The notes under the pieces are model-generated. The model was not told the DNA's origin. It did not search any database and worked only from the letters and a program-made list of their open reading frames with translations. Positions 32,551-40,954 of a stretch of 46,077 nt of DNA are shown here, piece by piece. Within the stretch, counting starts at the first letter, position 1. The number at the start of each line of letters is the position of its first letter. The position numbers were made by a program, and so were the translations under genes. The stretch spans positions 1-46,077 of the forward strand of contig JAJKJU010000258.1 in NCBI GenBank assembly GCA_021153565.1, written 5' to 3'. The stretch is from Rhizobacter sp. (GTDB lineage Bacteria; Pseudomonadota; Gammaproteobacteria; Burkholderiales; Burkholderiaceae_C).

Positions 32551-33735
32551 TCAGGTCGCGCCTGTTCCTCGAAAAACAACCAGCACGGTCTTCAGCAATA
32601 TCTTCATATCGAGCACAAGGGAACAATTGCGGATATAACGAAGATCCATCCTCACCATCTCATTGAAGGTAACCCTGCTTCGACCTTCGACCTGCCAGAG
32701 TCCGGTGATGCCAGGCCTGAGTGTCAGCAGCCGACGAAGATGCCATGACTGATAGTTCTCGGTCTCATAAGGAATAGGAGGTCGCGGGCCCACGAGGCTC
32801 ATCTCTCCCTTCAGCACGTTGAATAGCTGTGGCAGCTCATCGATGCTGGTCTTGCGAATGAATCTGCCGAGTGGTGTTATGCGGGGATCGGACTGAAGCT
32901 TGTAGGATGCCGGTCTGGGGATGGCACTGGTTTGGGCCGGGCGTTCACTCTTGATAAGGTCTGCAACGAACTGGCGGTGGATGCTGTCATCCACGTTTAC
33001 CAGCATCGATCGAAACTTGTAGAAGGTGAATGGCACACCGTTCTTGCCCAGGCGTGTCTGCTTGAAGAGGACGGGGCCGCGTGAACTCATGAAGATTGCT
33101 GCCGCGGTGACGAGCATCAATGGGCCAAGCATGATGAAGGCAATGAGCGATCCCACGATGTCCAGCCCGCGCTTCAATGAATAGTCGGGACGATTCGTCA
33201 CTTCGGACACTAAAAACGGCTGGAATGCTGGTCGCTTGCCGACGGGTTGGGTGAGGTTTTCAAAGATTTGATCAGGATAGGTGGCGGCGGTGGCTTGAAT
33301 GGGAAGTGCTCCGGCCTGATCCGCGATTTTGCGCACAAATGCTTTGGTGCCAACATCATCGGTATCTGGACATAGCACCGCAATCATGTCGTCGCCGACA
33401 TGTCCAAGGACATCGGTTTCGCGCTTTGCCGCATGCAGTACTTCGAGCAGGCAGTCTGCATTCTTCGCACTGAATCCGTCGTTCGCGTTGATGCGATAGA
33501 GCACGATCGAAAGGGCCGCATTGGACCTCTCCGAGCGGCGCTTCTCGCGGTTCAGATGCTTGAGAAAGTCATTGCTCGGCAAAGGGTCGTCGTGCTCGAC
33601 CTGGTGTTGCTTTGCAGTGGTGGAAGTGCCGGTTTGTCGGTCGCCTTCAATCCGCAGGCGCCCCCACTGGTTTGCACCCACAGTCCTTGCGAGATCGACG
33701 ACAGACAAAGTCGACGATTCATTCTTCGTACTCAT
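32551..33735 (-). CDS. Initiating sugar transferase (polyprenyl-phosphate PGT) with GGDEF-like N-terminal region
   Basis: A 394-residue protein. The C-terminal half (from about residue 180) is a bacterial sugar transferase: [20 protein letters not shown] (membrane hairpin), [40 protein letters not shown] and [13 protein letters not shown]. It would transfer a sugar-1-phosphate to undecaprenyl phosphate and start the repeat unit. The N-terminal half is soluble and lacks the usual four-helix membrane domain; residues about 55-165 resemble a degenerate GGDEF domain ([19 protein letters not shown], then [20 protein letters not shown]). GGGAGG is 5 nt before the ATG at 33735. It reads divergently from the chain-length gene. 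Confidence 0.88.
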   Translation of the reverse strand: MSTKNESSTLSVVDLARTVGANQWGRLRIEGDRQTGTSTTAKQHQVEHDDPLPSNDFLKHLNREKRRSERSNAALSIVLYRINANDGFSAKNADCLLEVLHAAKRETDVLGHVGDDMIAVLCPDTDDVGTKAFVRKIADQAGALPIQATAATYPDQIFENLTQPVGKRPAFQPFLVSEVTNRPDYSLKRGLDIVGSLIAFIMLGPLMLVTAAAIFMSSRGPVLFKQTRLGKNGVPFTFYKFRSMLVNVDDSIHRQFVADLIKSERPAQTSAIPRPASYKLQSDPRITPLGRFIRKTSIDELPQLFNVLKGEMSLVGPRPPIPYETENYQSWHLRRLLTLRPGITGLWQVEGRSRVTFNEMVRMDLRYIRNCSLVLDMKILLKTVLVVFRGTGAT

Positions 33736-34064
33736 GCAGCCTCCCAATTCAGCCGCAGAAACATGAACAAAAGGACCGGTGCAGCACATTGGCGCAATCG
33801 GGCCCCGCAAGCGCCGTGGCGCCATCCCCAACTTCGGCATCTGCAATGTGTGCCGTTGACTTCATTGAAGGGTAAGCATGCGCGCTAAAGTTCAGATTCG
33901 CAATGTCTTGAAACACAGGCTCCCCTGGGTTAGGGGGGCGCGAAAACACCGTGCTTTCCTTGCAGTGATTCAGGTGCACACTCCACCCGTCTTTGGGGCG
34001 CGACCCGTGAAGTTCGAAGAGTCAAGCGAGTTGCATGTGACGTTCATCTCCAAGGGGGTGATAG
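33736..34064. promoter_or_regulatory. Divergent intergenic region of the EPS locus
   Basis: These 329 bp separate the minus-strand and plus-strand EPS operons and must carry both promoters. I cannot identify convincing -35/-10 boxes or a named operator. GC-rich partial palindromes occur around 33790-33830 (GGCGC...GCGCC). A TTGACTT at about 33858 lacks a good -10 partner. Confidence 0.5.
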
Positions 34065-35615
34065 GTGAACAACGGTGTGGAAGCTTTTCTCGAAACCGCG
34101 CAGCGGATCCTGCGAACGGCGGCCAAGCGTCGCTGGCTCGCACTTGGCGTCGCGGCCGGCTTTGCCCTTGCGTGCAGCTTTGCCATCACGGAGGTTGCAG
34201 ACAGGTATGAGGCGAAGGCACGTATCTATGTCGACACCCAAACGGTGCTCAAGCCCCTGATGGCGGGACTGACATTTCAACCCGACATTGACCAGCAAGT
34301 TCGCATGCTGGCGCAGACGCTGATTTCACGGCCCAACGTCGAACGGCTGGTGCGCATCCCTGAACTGCAGCTGGACGTGTCCGATTCCGCCACGCGCGAA
34401 GAGGTCGTGACGCGCTTGATGGACAAGATCAAAGTCATGCCGACGTCGTCGGGTAATCTTTACGAAATTTCGTATCGAGGAAGCGACCCAGATCGCTCGC
34501 AGCGACTCGTCGAGGCTATCGTCAACCTCTTCGTCAATTCAGGAGCGGATGCGAAGAAGCGAGATTCGCAGGACGCCGGGCGGTTTATTGATGAACAGAT
34601 CCGCAGCTATGAGAAAAAGCTGATCGAGGCGGAGAATCGCCTCAAGGAATTCAAGATGCGCAACTTCGGCGTGTCGGGAGTTTCGACCCAAGACTATTTC
34701 ACTCGGGTGTCGACACTCACCGAAGTAGTGAGCAAGCTGCGGGCAGAGTTGAATGCTGCGGAGATGTCGCGAGATTCGTATCGGCGCGAACTCACCGCGG
34801 AAGATCCTCAGCTGCCGGCGGTTGCCGCTGTGGTCGATGTAGAGGCTCGCCTGGATGCGCAACGAAAGCAGCTTGACGACTTGCTGCGTCGTTATACGGA
34901 GGCGCATCCGGATGTGATCAGTGCGCGCCGAATCATTAGTCAGCTTGAGGCCGATGCAGGTAATCGCAGAGAAATTGCTGAACACTCGCCGGCGAGGCCG
35001 GGCAAGGGGCGTAAGGCGGCGACAAGTCCTGTCTATCAAAGGCTGAGAATCTCGCTCGCGGAAGCAGAGGCCCAAGTGGCTTCATTGCGTTCGCAACTTT
35101 CAACTCAGCAGGCGCAACTGGACCAGGTAAGGGCGCTCGCTGGACGAGCTCCGCAGGTGGAGGCCGAGCTTGCACAGTTGAACCGTGACTATGATGTGAT
35201 CCGCAAGAACTACGATCTGATGGTGGTTCGTCGCGAGTCGGCGTCGCTCGGCGTGAAGCTCGACGAATCGTCTCAACTCGCGGAGTTTCGTCTGGTCGAG
35301 CCTCCGCGGGTATCGAGCACCCCAGCATTCCCATCACGAGTACATCTTGGGCTGATTGCGATGGTGGTCTCGATGATCGCGGGAATCGTCGCAGCGCTGG
35401 TTGCCGACCGCGTTCGTCCTACGATCGAAAGTGCCGCGGCGCTTCAGGCCTTTACACGACGACCAATGCTTGGCAGCGTATCGGTGATGCTGACGTCGCA
35501 GGCGCTGAGACAGCGGCGTGCCGATGTTGTTCGCTTTGCAATTGCAGCGGCAACGGTGCTGGCGATGCAAAGCGCTTGGTTGGCTTGGATTGCAAGCAAT
35601 CCGATAGCGAGGTGA
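34065..35615 (+). CDS. Polysaccharide chain-length determinant (Wzz-like, EPS/PEP-CTERM family)
   Basis: A 516-residue inner-membrane protein. TM1 lies at residues 23-43 (RWLALGVAAGFALACSFAI). A long periplasmic coiled-coil region follows (IDEQIRSYEKKLIEAENRLK, then SLAEAEAQVASLRSQLSTQQ). A proline-containing segment (VEPPRVSSTPAFPSRVHLG) leads to TM2 at about 425-445 and a further hydrophobic tail. It starts with GTG preceded by AAGGGGG at 7-nt spacing. It works with the BY-kinase encoded 5 nt downstream to set polymer length. The length and split-kinase arrangement match the TIGR03007-type proteins. Confidence 0.9.
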   Translation: MNNGVEAFLETAQRILRTAAKRRWLALGVAAGFALACSFAITEVADRYEAKARIYVDTQTVLKPLMAGLTFQPDIDQQVRMLAQTLISRPNVERLVRIPELQLDVSDSATREEVVTRLMDKIKVMPTSSGNLYEISYRGSDPDRSQRLVEAIVNLFVNSGADAKKRDSQDAGRFIDEQIRSYEKKLIEAENRLKEFKMRNFGVSGVSTQDYFTRVSTLTEVVSKLRAELNAAEMSRDSYRRELTAEDPQLPAVAAVVDVEARLDAQRKQLDDLLRRYTEAHPDVISARRIISQLEADAGNRREIAEHSPARPGKGRKAATSPVYQRLRISLAEAEAQVASLRSQLSTQQAQLDQVRALAGRAPQVEAELAQLNRDYDVIRKNYDLMVVRRESASLGVKLDESSQLAEFRLVEPPRVSSTPAFPSRVHLGLIAMVVSMIAGIVAALVADRVRPTIESAAALQAFTRRPMLGSVSVMLTSQALRQRRADVVRFAIAAATVLAMQSAWLAWIASNPIAR

Positions 35616-35620
35616 GCGCC

Positions 35621-36565
35621 ATGAGCATCATTGAGCAGGCAGCGAGGCGTCTTGAAGAGTTGAGTCGGGCAGGCGTGTCTGTGCCCTGGACCGCAGCCGG
35701 TCTGTCCGGGCCAGGACTGCAAAAGCATGCAGAGATCATTTCGTCTGAGAAACAGCAGAAGGTGTCGCTTCCGCTGGCTGGCGGCACTGCGTCTTCGATG
35801 CCCGGCGTCGACGGCGTTGAGACGATCCCTTTGCACGCGACCCGTGAGCATGAAGCGGTGACCCTGGACCTCGAGCATCTGATGCAAGGGGGGCACCTCG
35901 TTCCGACTGAATCGAGGTCAGCGCTTGCCGAGGAGTTCCGCCACATCAAGCGTCCGCTGTTGCGCAATGCGCGAGGTATGGCCCAGCATGAACGCAAATC
36001 ACTGATCATGGTGACGAGCGCTCTGCCGGGTGAGGGAAAAACGTTCTGCGCGATCAACCTGGCCATGAGCATGGCCCTCGAGATGGATACCTCTGTGTTG
36101 CTCGTTGATGCGGATGTTGTCCGTCCCGACGTTAACAAGCGCCTCGGACTGGCGCCGCGAAAGGGGTTCCTCGACGTGTTGACTGAAGGCAAGCTCGATC
36201 TTGACGACGTGATGTTGAGGACGAATGTTCCAAAACTGTCGATTCTGCCTGCAGGAACCTACAACAACCGAACTACCGAACTTCTGGCCAGCGACGCGAT
36301 GAATGTTCTGCTGGGCGAATTGACCACCAGGTATCGGGACACCATCGTGGTGTTCGACGCGCCTCCCTTATTGGTGACGTCCGAAGCCAAGGTTCTCGCA
36401 ACGCGCGTAGGGCAAGTCGTGTTGGTTGTTGAAGCCTCACGCACGCCTCTCGGCGCGATTGAACGCGCGTTCAGTGCCCTGGAGCAGTGCTCCTGTGTCA
36501 TGTCTGTGTTGAACAAGGGAAAAGATCCCGTGCGGAGTTACGGCTATGGCGACTACTACGGTTAA
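35621..36565 (+). CDS. Tyrosine autokinase (BY-kinase) of the EPS locus
   Basis: A 314-residue cytoplasmic kinase. Walker A ALPGEGKT lies at residues 135-141, Walker A' SVLLVDADVVRPD, and Walker B VVFDAPPLL. The C-terminal tail SYGYGDYYG is the Tyr cluster that is autophosphorylated. It pairs with the chain-length protein and regulates polymerisation and export. ATG at 35621 lies 5 nt after the preceding stop with GAGG upstream; the longer in-frame start would overlap that gene. Its last 20 bp overlap the next gene. Confidence 0.92.
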   Translation: MSIIEQAARRLEELSRAGVSVPWTAAGLSGPGLQKHAEIISSEKQQKVSLPLAGGTASSMPGVDGVETIPLHATREHEAVTLDLEHLMQGGHLVPTESRSALAEEFRHIKRPLLRNARGMAQHERKSLIMVTSALPGEGKTFCAINLAMSMALEMDTSVLLVDADVVRPDVNKRLGLAPRKGFLDVLTEGKLDLDDVMLRTNVPKLSILPAGTYNNRTTELLASDAMNVLLGELTTRYRDTIVVFDAPPLLVTSEAKVLATRVGQVVLVVEASRTPLGAIERAFSALEQCSCVMSVLNKGKDPVRSYGYGDYYG

Positions 36566-37697
36566 TCGATGCTCCAGGCAGCTACAGCCTGACGGCGATG
36601 TCAATGGTAAGAGGGAGGGTTCACAACTGAAGGCTGGAGATTGGATACGGGTTCGAACAAAAGAGGAGATCCTCGCGACGCTCGATCAAAACGGTGAATT
36701 GGATGGCATGCCATTCATGCCAGAAATGCTTGCGTTCTGCGGTAAACGATTTCAGGTCTACAAACGCGCTCACAAGACGTGCGACACGGTCTTTCCAGTT
36801 CGAGGGCGCCGGCTGCAACGGACTGTTCATCTCTCTACGCGGTGTGACGGTAAGGCGCATGGTGGCTGCCAAGCTGGGTGCCTTCTGTTCTGGAAGGAAG
36901 CATGGCTCAGACTTGCGCCCACTGACGAGTCTGTCATCGACGGCGCAGTACCAGTGAAATTTTTTCCTGGCGGTCTCTCCACTTCACTCTCGAACGAAGC
37001 TGATCTTGGGTTGCGCACCATGCGCGAGGAAGCCGGCAGCCCGCCCGCGTATGTTTGCCAAGCCACTCGACTGCCTTACGCAACTTCCAAGCTGTGTTGG
37101 TGGGACATTCGGCAATATATCGAAGACTATGTGTCGGGCAACGTGTCCGCCGCCAGGTTGACTTCGGGTTTCCTGTTCGCGGCTTATCACAGTTTGAGCG
37201 AGGCCGGTATCGGGCTGGGTCGACCGATGAGATGGTTATACGACCGTCTCTGCGTTCTGTGGGGTGGACGTCCGTGGCCCAGGAAGTCGGGAGTGATCCC
37301 GGTCGGGGGTAAGACGCCCGAGCTTCAGTTGAATTTGCAGCCGGGCGAAATCGTTCGCGTGAAGTCTCTGGATGAAATCATGAAGACGGTCACGCTCGAT
37401 TGGAAGAATCGAGGAATGATCTGGGATCCGGAGATGGCGCCATTCTGTGGCAACACCTACCGTGTGCTGCGGCGCGTGAACCAGATCATCGATGAGAAGA
37501 CAGGAAAGATGATCGTCATGAAGAACCCATGCATCGTGCTCGATTCTGTCGTCTGCGAGGCGCGGTACAACAGTTGCAGAATGTTCTGCCCCCGCAGCAT
37601 CTATCCCTATTGGCGGGAAGTCTGGCTAGAACGAGTTGAGGCCGCCCAGGCATCCCAGGCAACTGAAGTAGGTGCTGGCGCTGTAATACAGAACTGA
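36546..37697 (+). CDS. Uncharacterised Cys-rich protein with a duplicated domain
   Basis: A 383-residue protein, family function unknown. Two related domains, at about residues 28-124 and 264-364, share the order L-PG-E-V-RV---EI, then FCG, several spaced Cys, and FWKEAWL / YWREVWL. Cys positions are 65, 79, 100, 108, 112 in the first and 301, 329, 337, 344, 348 in the second, which suggests a metal or Fe-S site in each. The middle (AYVCQATRLPYATSKLCWWD, then IRQYIEDYVSGN) is a separate, mostly helical linker. There is no signal peptide. The only sensible start is ATG 36546, inside the kinase's Tyr-tail codons, with GGAG about 8 nt upstream. It is cotranscribed with EPS control genes. Confidence 0.8.
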   Translation: MATTTVNRCSRQLQPDGDVNGKREGSQLKAGDWIRVRTKEEILATLDQNGELDGMPFMPEMLAFCGKRFQVYKRAHKTCDTVFPVRGRRLQRTVHLSTRCDGKAHGGCQAGCLLFWKEAWLRLAPTDESVIDGAVPVKFFPGGLSTSLSNEADLGLRTMREEAGSPPAYVCQATRLPYATSKLCWWDIRQYIEDYVSGNVSAARLTSGFLFAAYHSLSEAGIGLGRPMRWLYDRLCVLWGGRPWPRKSGVIPVGGKTPELQLNLQPGEIVRVKSLDEIMKTVTLDWKNRGMIWDPEMAPFCGNTYRVLRRVNQIIDEKTGKMIVMKNPCIVLDSVVCEARYNSCRMFCPRSIYPYWREVWLERVEAAQASQATEVGAGAVIQN

Positions 37698-37721
37698 CGA
37701 CTCGTCTGGAGAGTGGCAGCA

Positions 37722-38705
37722 ATGGAACGGGAGCCTCATGTATCGATAGTGACACCCGTCTACAACGGCGCTAAGTATCTTGAGCGTTGCATTCGTAGCG
37801 TCGTCGAGCAGAAATATCAGAACTGGAGCTACACGATTGTCGACAATTGCAGTACCGACGGGTCCTTCGACATTGCGTTGAAGGCATCGGAGCACGACAG
37901 CCGTATCCGGGTCGTCAGAAACAAGCAGTTCGTCGGCATGATCGAAAACCACAATAATGCCTTTCGGGAACTGGCCCCTGAAAGCAAGTATTGCAAATTG
38001 CTATCGGCAGACGACTGGATCTATCCAGACTATCTGACAACAATGGTGTGCTGCGCGGAAAAACATCCGACTGCGGCTATGATTTCTTGCTTGGTTGTCA
38101 ACAAGAACCTCGTTTCGTTTCCGGGGCTTGCTGCAGAGAATACATTATTCGACGGTGTCGCCGTCATTCGACAGTTCCTAAGGGGGCAGCTCAAAACATT
38201 CTGGTTGCCAACAAGTGTGATGTATCGCGCGGACGTTGTTCGTGCCTGCAAAAGCTTCTATCCTGGGACTGCGCCCAGCGCCGATCTGGAAGCCTGCCTG
38301 GAGATCCTCGGCCGAGGCGACCTTGGGTTTGTTCATCAGGTACTGGCCTACGAACGCCTGCATGATGAATCTGCCACAGCGGGCGTTATCCGGATGAGTA
38401 GTACGCAACTTGACCGTATCCGGTTGCTTCGGAAATTTGGACCCCGGTATCTTCCCGATCACGAGGCTGCGCGTGTCTGTAACGCCGCCTTGTGGAGGTA
38501 CTACAAGCGTGTACTCGGCGCGGCCTGCTTTCAGTTTCGCAATCGCCAGTTCTGGAGGTTTCATAGTGAGGCCTTGCGTGAACTTGGTTATTCGACTTTC
38601 AATTGGCGTTTCTTCCTCGGCGCGGCAGCCAACGTGGCGGACATGCTGTTGCATCCGATGCATAGCGTGTCCCGAGTTCTGAAGAAGGTGCGAAGAGTTC
38701 CGTGA
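37722..38705 (+). CDS. GT2 glycosyltransferase
   Basis: A 327-residue protein with a GT-A fold: VSIVTPVYNGAKYLERCIRS, YTIVDNCSTDGSF, then YCKLLSADDWIYPDYL (DXD-like ADD). GTG 37713 is an alternative start; ATG 37722 follows GGAG. No membrane segment is evident except a weak C-terminal hydrophobic patch. It probably adds a sugar to the EPS repeat unit; specificity is unknown. Confidence 0.86.
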   Translation: MEREPHVSIVTPVYNGAKYLERCIRSVVEQKYQNWSYTIVDNCSTDGSFDIALKASEHDSRIRVVRNKQFVGMIENHNNAFRELAPESKYCKLLSADDWIYPDYLTTMVCCAEKHPTAAMISCLVVNKNLVSFPGLAAENTLFDGVAVIRQFLRGQLKTFWLPTSVMYRADVVRACKSFYPGTAPSADLEACLEILGRGDLGFVHQVLAYERLHDESATAGVIRMSSTQLDRIRLLRKFGPRYLPDHEAARVCNAALWRYYKRVLGAACFQFRNRQFWRFHSEALRELGYSTFNWRFFLGAAANVADMLLHPMHSVSRVLKKVRRVP

Positions 38706-38715
38706 GCAATGGATC

Positions 38716-40200
38716 GTGATCGTGCCAACTCCGATAAAAAATCTCAAAGAGAGGGCCATCCGGGGTGGCATGTCCAAGGTACTGGCCCAGGCGGTCAATC
38801 TGGGCCTGCGAATGGTGGCCTTGATGATCCTGGCTCGCATCCTCACACCGAACGACTTCGGTCTCATTGCAATGGTGATGGCCGTTGTCGGCGCCTTGAA
38901 CGTATTCAAGGATATGGGGCTATCTACTGCGACCATCCAGCGCACGGACGTCACGGATGGGCAGATCTCAGCGTTGTTCTGGATCAATATCTTCGTTGGC
39001 TTCGTGCTCATGGTTGTTGCAATGGCAAGCGCGCCGCTCCTCGCGACTTTCTACAAGGAGCCGCGGCTCGTCTGGGTGGGAGTGGCCTTGGCTGCGAGTT
39101 TCCTTATCAGTGCACTAGGTATTCAACATACTGCACTGCTCGAACGCCAGATGCGGTTCACGATGATTTCTGCGCTGGAATCGTTCTCGCTGCTCGTCAG
39201 CGTCATCGTTGGAATTGTTATGGCGTGGTTCGGCGCCGGCTACTGGGCGCTTATCGGGATGTCTTTGGCCTCGCCAGCTGTCTATAGCACATCGGTTTGG
39301 ATGGTTTCCGGCTGGTCGCCCGGCTGGCCTCGGCGTGCTGAGGGCCTTGGTTCAATGGTCCGTACGGGTGGCATCGTGACCGTCAACGGGTTGGTCGTGT
39401 ACCTCGCCTATAACCTCGAGAAGGTGCTCCTCGGCAGGTTTTGCGGTCCCGAAGTTTTGGGCTTGTACAGTCGCGCCTACCAGTTGGTCAACATGCCGAC
39501 AGACAACTTGAATTCCGCGATGGGAGGGGTCCTGCTGTCGACATTGTCGCGCGTCAAGGATGACCCAGAGCGGTTGAGAAGCTATTTCCTCAAGGGCTAT
39601 TCCGTGCTTATCGCCGCCACTGTCCCTATCGCGGCGACCTTTGCCTTGCTCGCTGACGAGATCATTGCCGTCGTTCTGGGATCCCAATGGGGGAGCGTGG
39701 CCCCGATCTTCCGCCTGCTGGCTTCGACGGTCCTGACCCTCGCCATCATCAATCCACTCTGGCCGCTTCTTGTGTCGATGGGCCTGCTGCGCCGAAGCGT
39801 CAAGATGGTCATGGTGCTGGCGCCGATCATCACGACAGGGTACATCCTGGGCCTTCCTTGGGGGGCGATGGGGGTGGCGGCAGGATTTTCCATCGCTCTC
39901 GGGCTGTGGGCGATTCCGCACATCGCTTGGGCCGTGCACAACACCGGCGTGTCGCTCGCTGATATTTTGAGGGTGATCAGCCGCCCGATCATTTCTGCCA
40001 TCGTTGCTACTGCTGTTGCCGCTTGGGCGGTCGGAGTCCTTCCGGGCGCCGCGCCCGCGCTGCTGCGCCTTATTGCTGGCATGACCGTACTCCTGGTTGT
40101 TTATGTCTTCGTTCTTCTACTTGTGATGAACCAAAAGGGGCTTTACCTGGATGTCTTGAAAGCAATGCGGCCGCGTGTTGCTCCTCAACCGGGCAAGTAG
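38716..40200 (+). CDS. Polysaccharide flippase (MOP superfamily), copy 2
   Basis: A 494-residue membrane protein with about 12-14 hydrophobic segments. VLAQAVNLGLRMVALMILAR, then ILTPNDFGLIAMVMAV, and LEKVLLGRFCGPEVLGLYSR are characteristic of the Polysacc_synt_3 (WzxC-like) branch, different from the protein at 30911-32476. The start is GTG at 38716 or GTG at 38722; neither has a clear ribosome site, so coupling to the preceding gene (10 nt away) is likely. Confidence 0.87.
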   Translation: MIVPTPIKNLKERAIRGGMSKVLAQAVNLGLRMVALMILARILTPNDFGLIAMVMAVVGALNVFKDMGLSTATIQRTDVTDGQISALFWINIFVGFVLMVVAMASAPLLATFYKEPRLVWVGVALAASFLISALGIQHTALLERQMRFTMISALESFSLLVSVIVGIVMAWFGAGYWALIGMSLASPAVYSTSVWMVSGWSPGWPRRAEGLGSMVRTGGIVTVNGLVVYLAYNLEKVLLGRFCGPEVLGLYSRAYQLVNMPTDNLNSAMGGVLLSTLSRVKDDPERLRSYFLKGYSVLIAATVPIAATFALLADEIIAVVLGSQWGSVAPIFRLLASTVLTLAIINPLWPLLVSMGLLRRSVKMVMVLAPIITTGYILGLPWGAMGVAAGFSIALGLWAIPHIAWAVHNTGVSLADILRVISRPIISAIVATAVAAWAVGVLPGAAPALLRLIAGMTVLLVVYVFVLLLVMNQKGLYLDVLKAMRPRVAPQPGK

Positions 40201-40954
40201 GGGCGGTCGAAAGATTGAGAAGGTGGCATTCAGCACCGTGCACTACGCACTCAAGACCTCGGCCTACACGATGATCAACTTGCGGCACTTCTGCAACTGA
40301 TCCCACCGCTGGTCTAGACCATTCGACGACGGTGCGTTGCATCGCGTTGCGCTTTCGCTCGCGCCGCTCTTGACGAATCCACCCCTTCGCGGCGCCTAAT
40401 GCCACCTCAAACTGCCATCCACGAGCGCACCTGCTGCTTGTCATTCGCCATCGACCACACTGGCGACTTCGTGCCGACCGAAACTCGCAACCCCTTGATG
40501 GGATGCGACACGTAGGCTCAGGGTACGCCGCATACCAGCGCACGCACAGCAGCGTCACCTCTAGCGGGTAAAGCAGAGCCTCTTGCGCAGGTTCGATGTC
40601 GTGAGCTGTATGTCCAACGGACGATCACCCAATTCTCGCCACAGCCGTTACTGCGACAGAGCCAGGAATCATCGGGTAAGCGAGCCAGTCGGCGCGTCAC
40701 GCCGACACCCCCCTATGTTGCGGGGGCGAGTCCGTAGTGCAACGGATCAACACGTCGGTTATTGTTGTCGCAATTGTTTGCGGGAGCGGAGTACAGGCAG
40801 TCTAGGCTGAGTTCTCTCTGGAAGCTGCCAAGCTGAGCGAACCGACGTTGCTGGCCACGCTGGGCCGGAGCGCGTCATTCGCGTGTCATGGCTTTGGCGT
40901 GGCGAGTCGGGTTGGTGCCACGCGCGGTCGGCAATGCTTTATCCAGAGGTGCCT
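40201..40954. other. Gap with a possible transposase relic
   Basis: No intact gene is seen over about 750 bp. On the minus strand near 40500-40580 the translation ALLYPLEVTLLCVRWYAAYP resembles the N-terminus of IS6-like DDE transposases and then loses frame. I am not sure of this. GAGG 6 nt before the following ATG (about 40945-40948) is the ribosome site of the oxidase gene. A promoter must lie in this stretch but is not identified. Confidence 0.4.

Noticed and set aside
40070-40558. Minus-strand frame of 162 codons at the end of the second flippase
   Set aside because: Overlaps the flippase gene and is out of frame with the possible transposase relic; only the short relic segment is mentioned.
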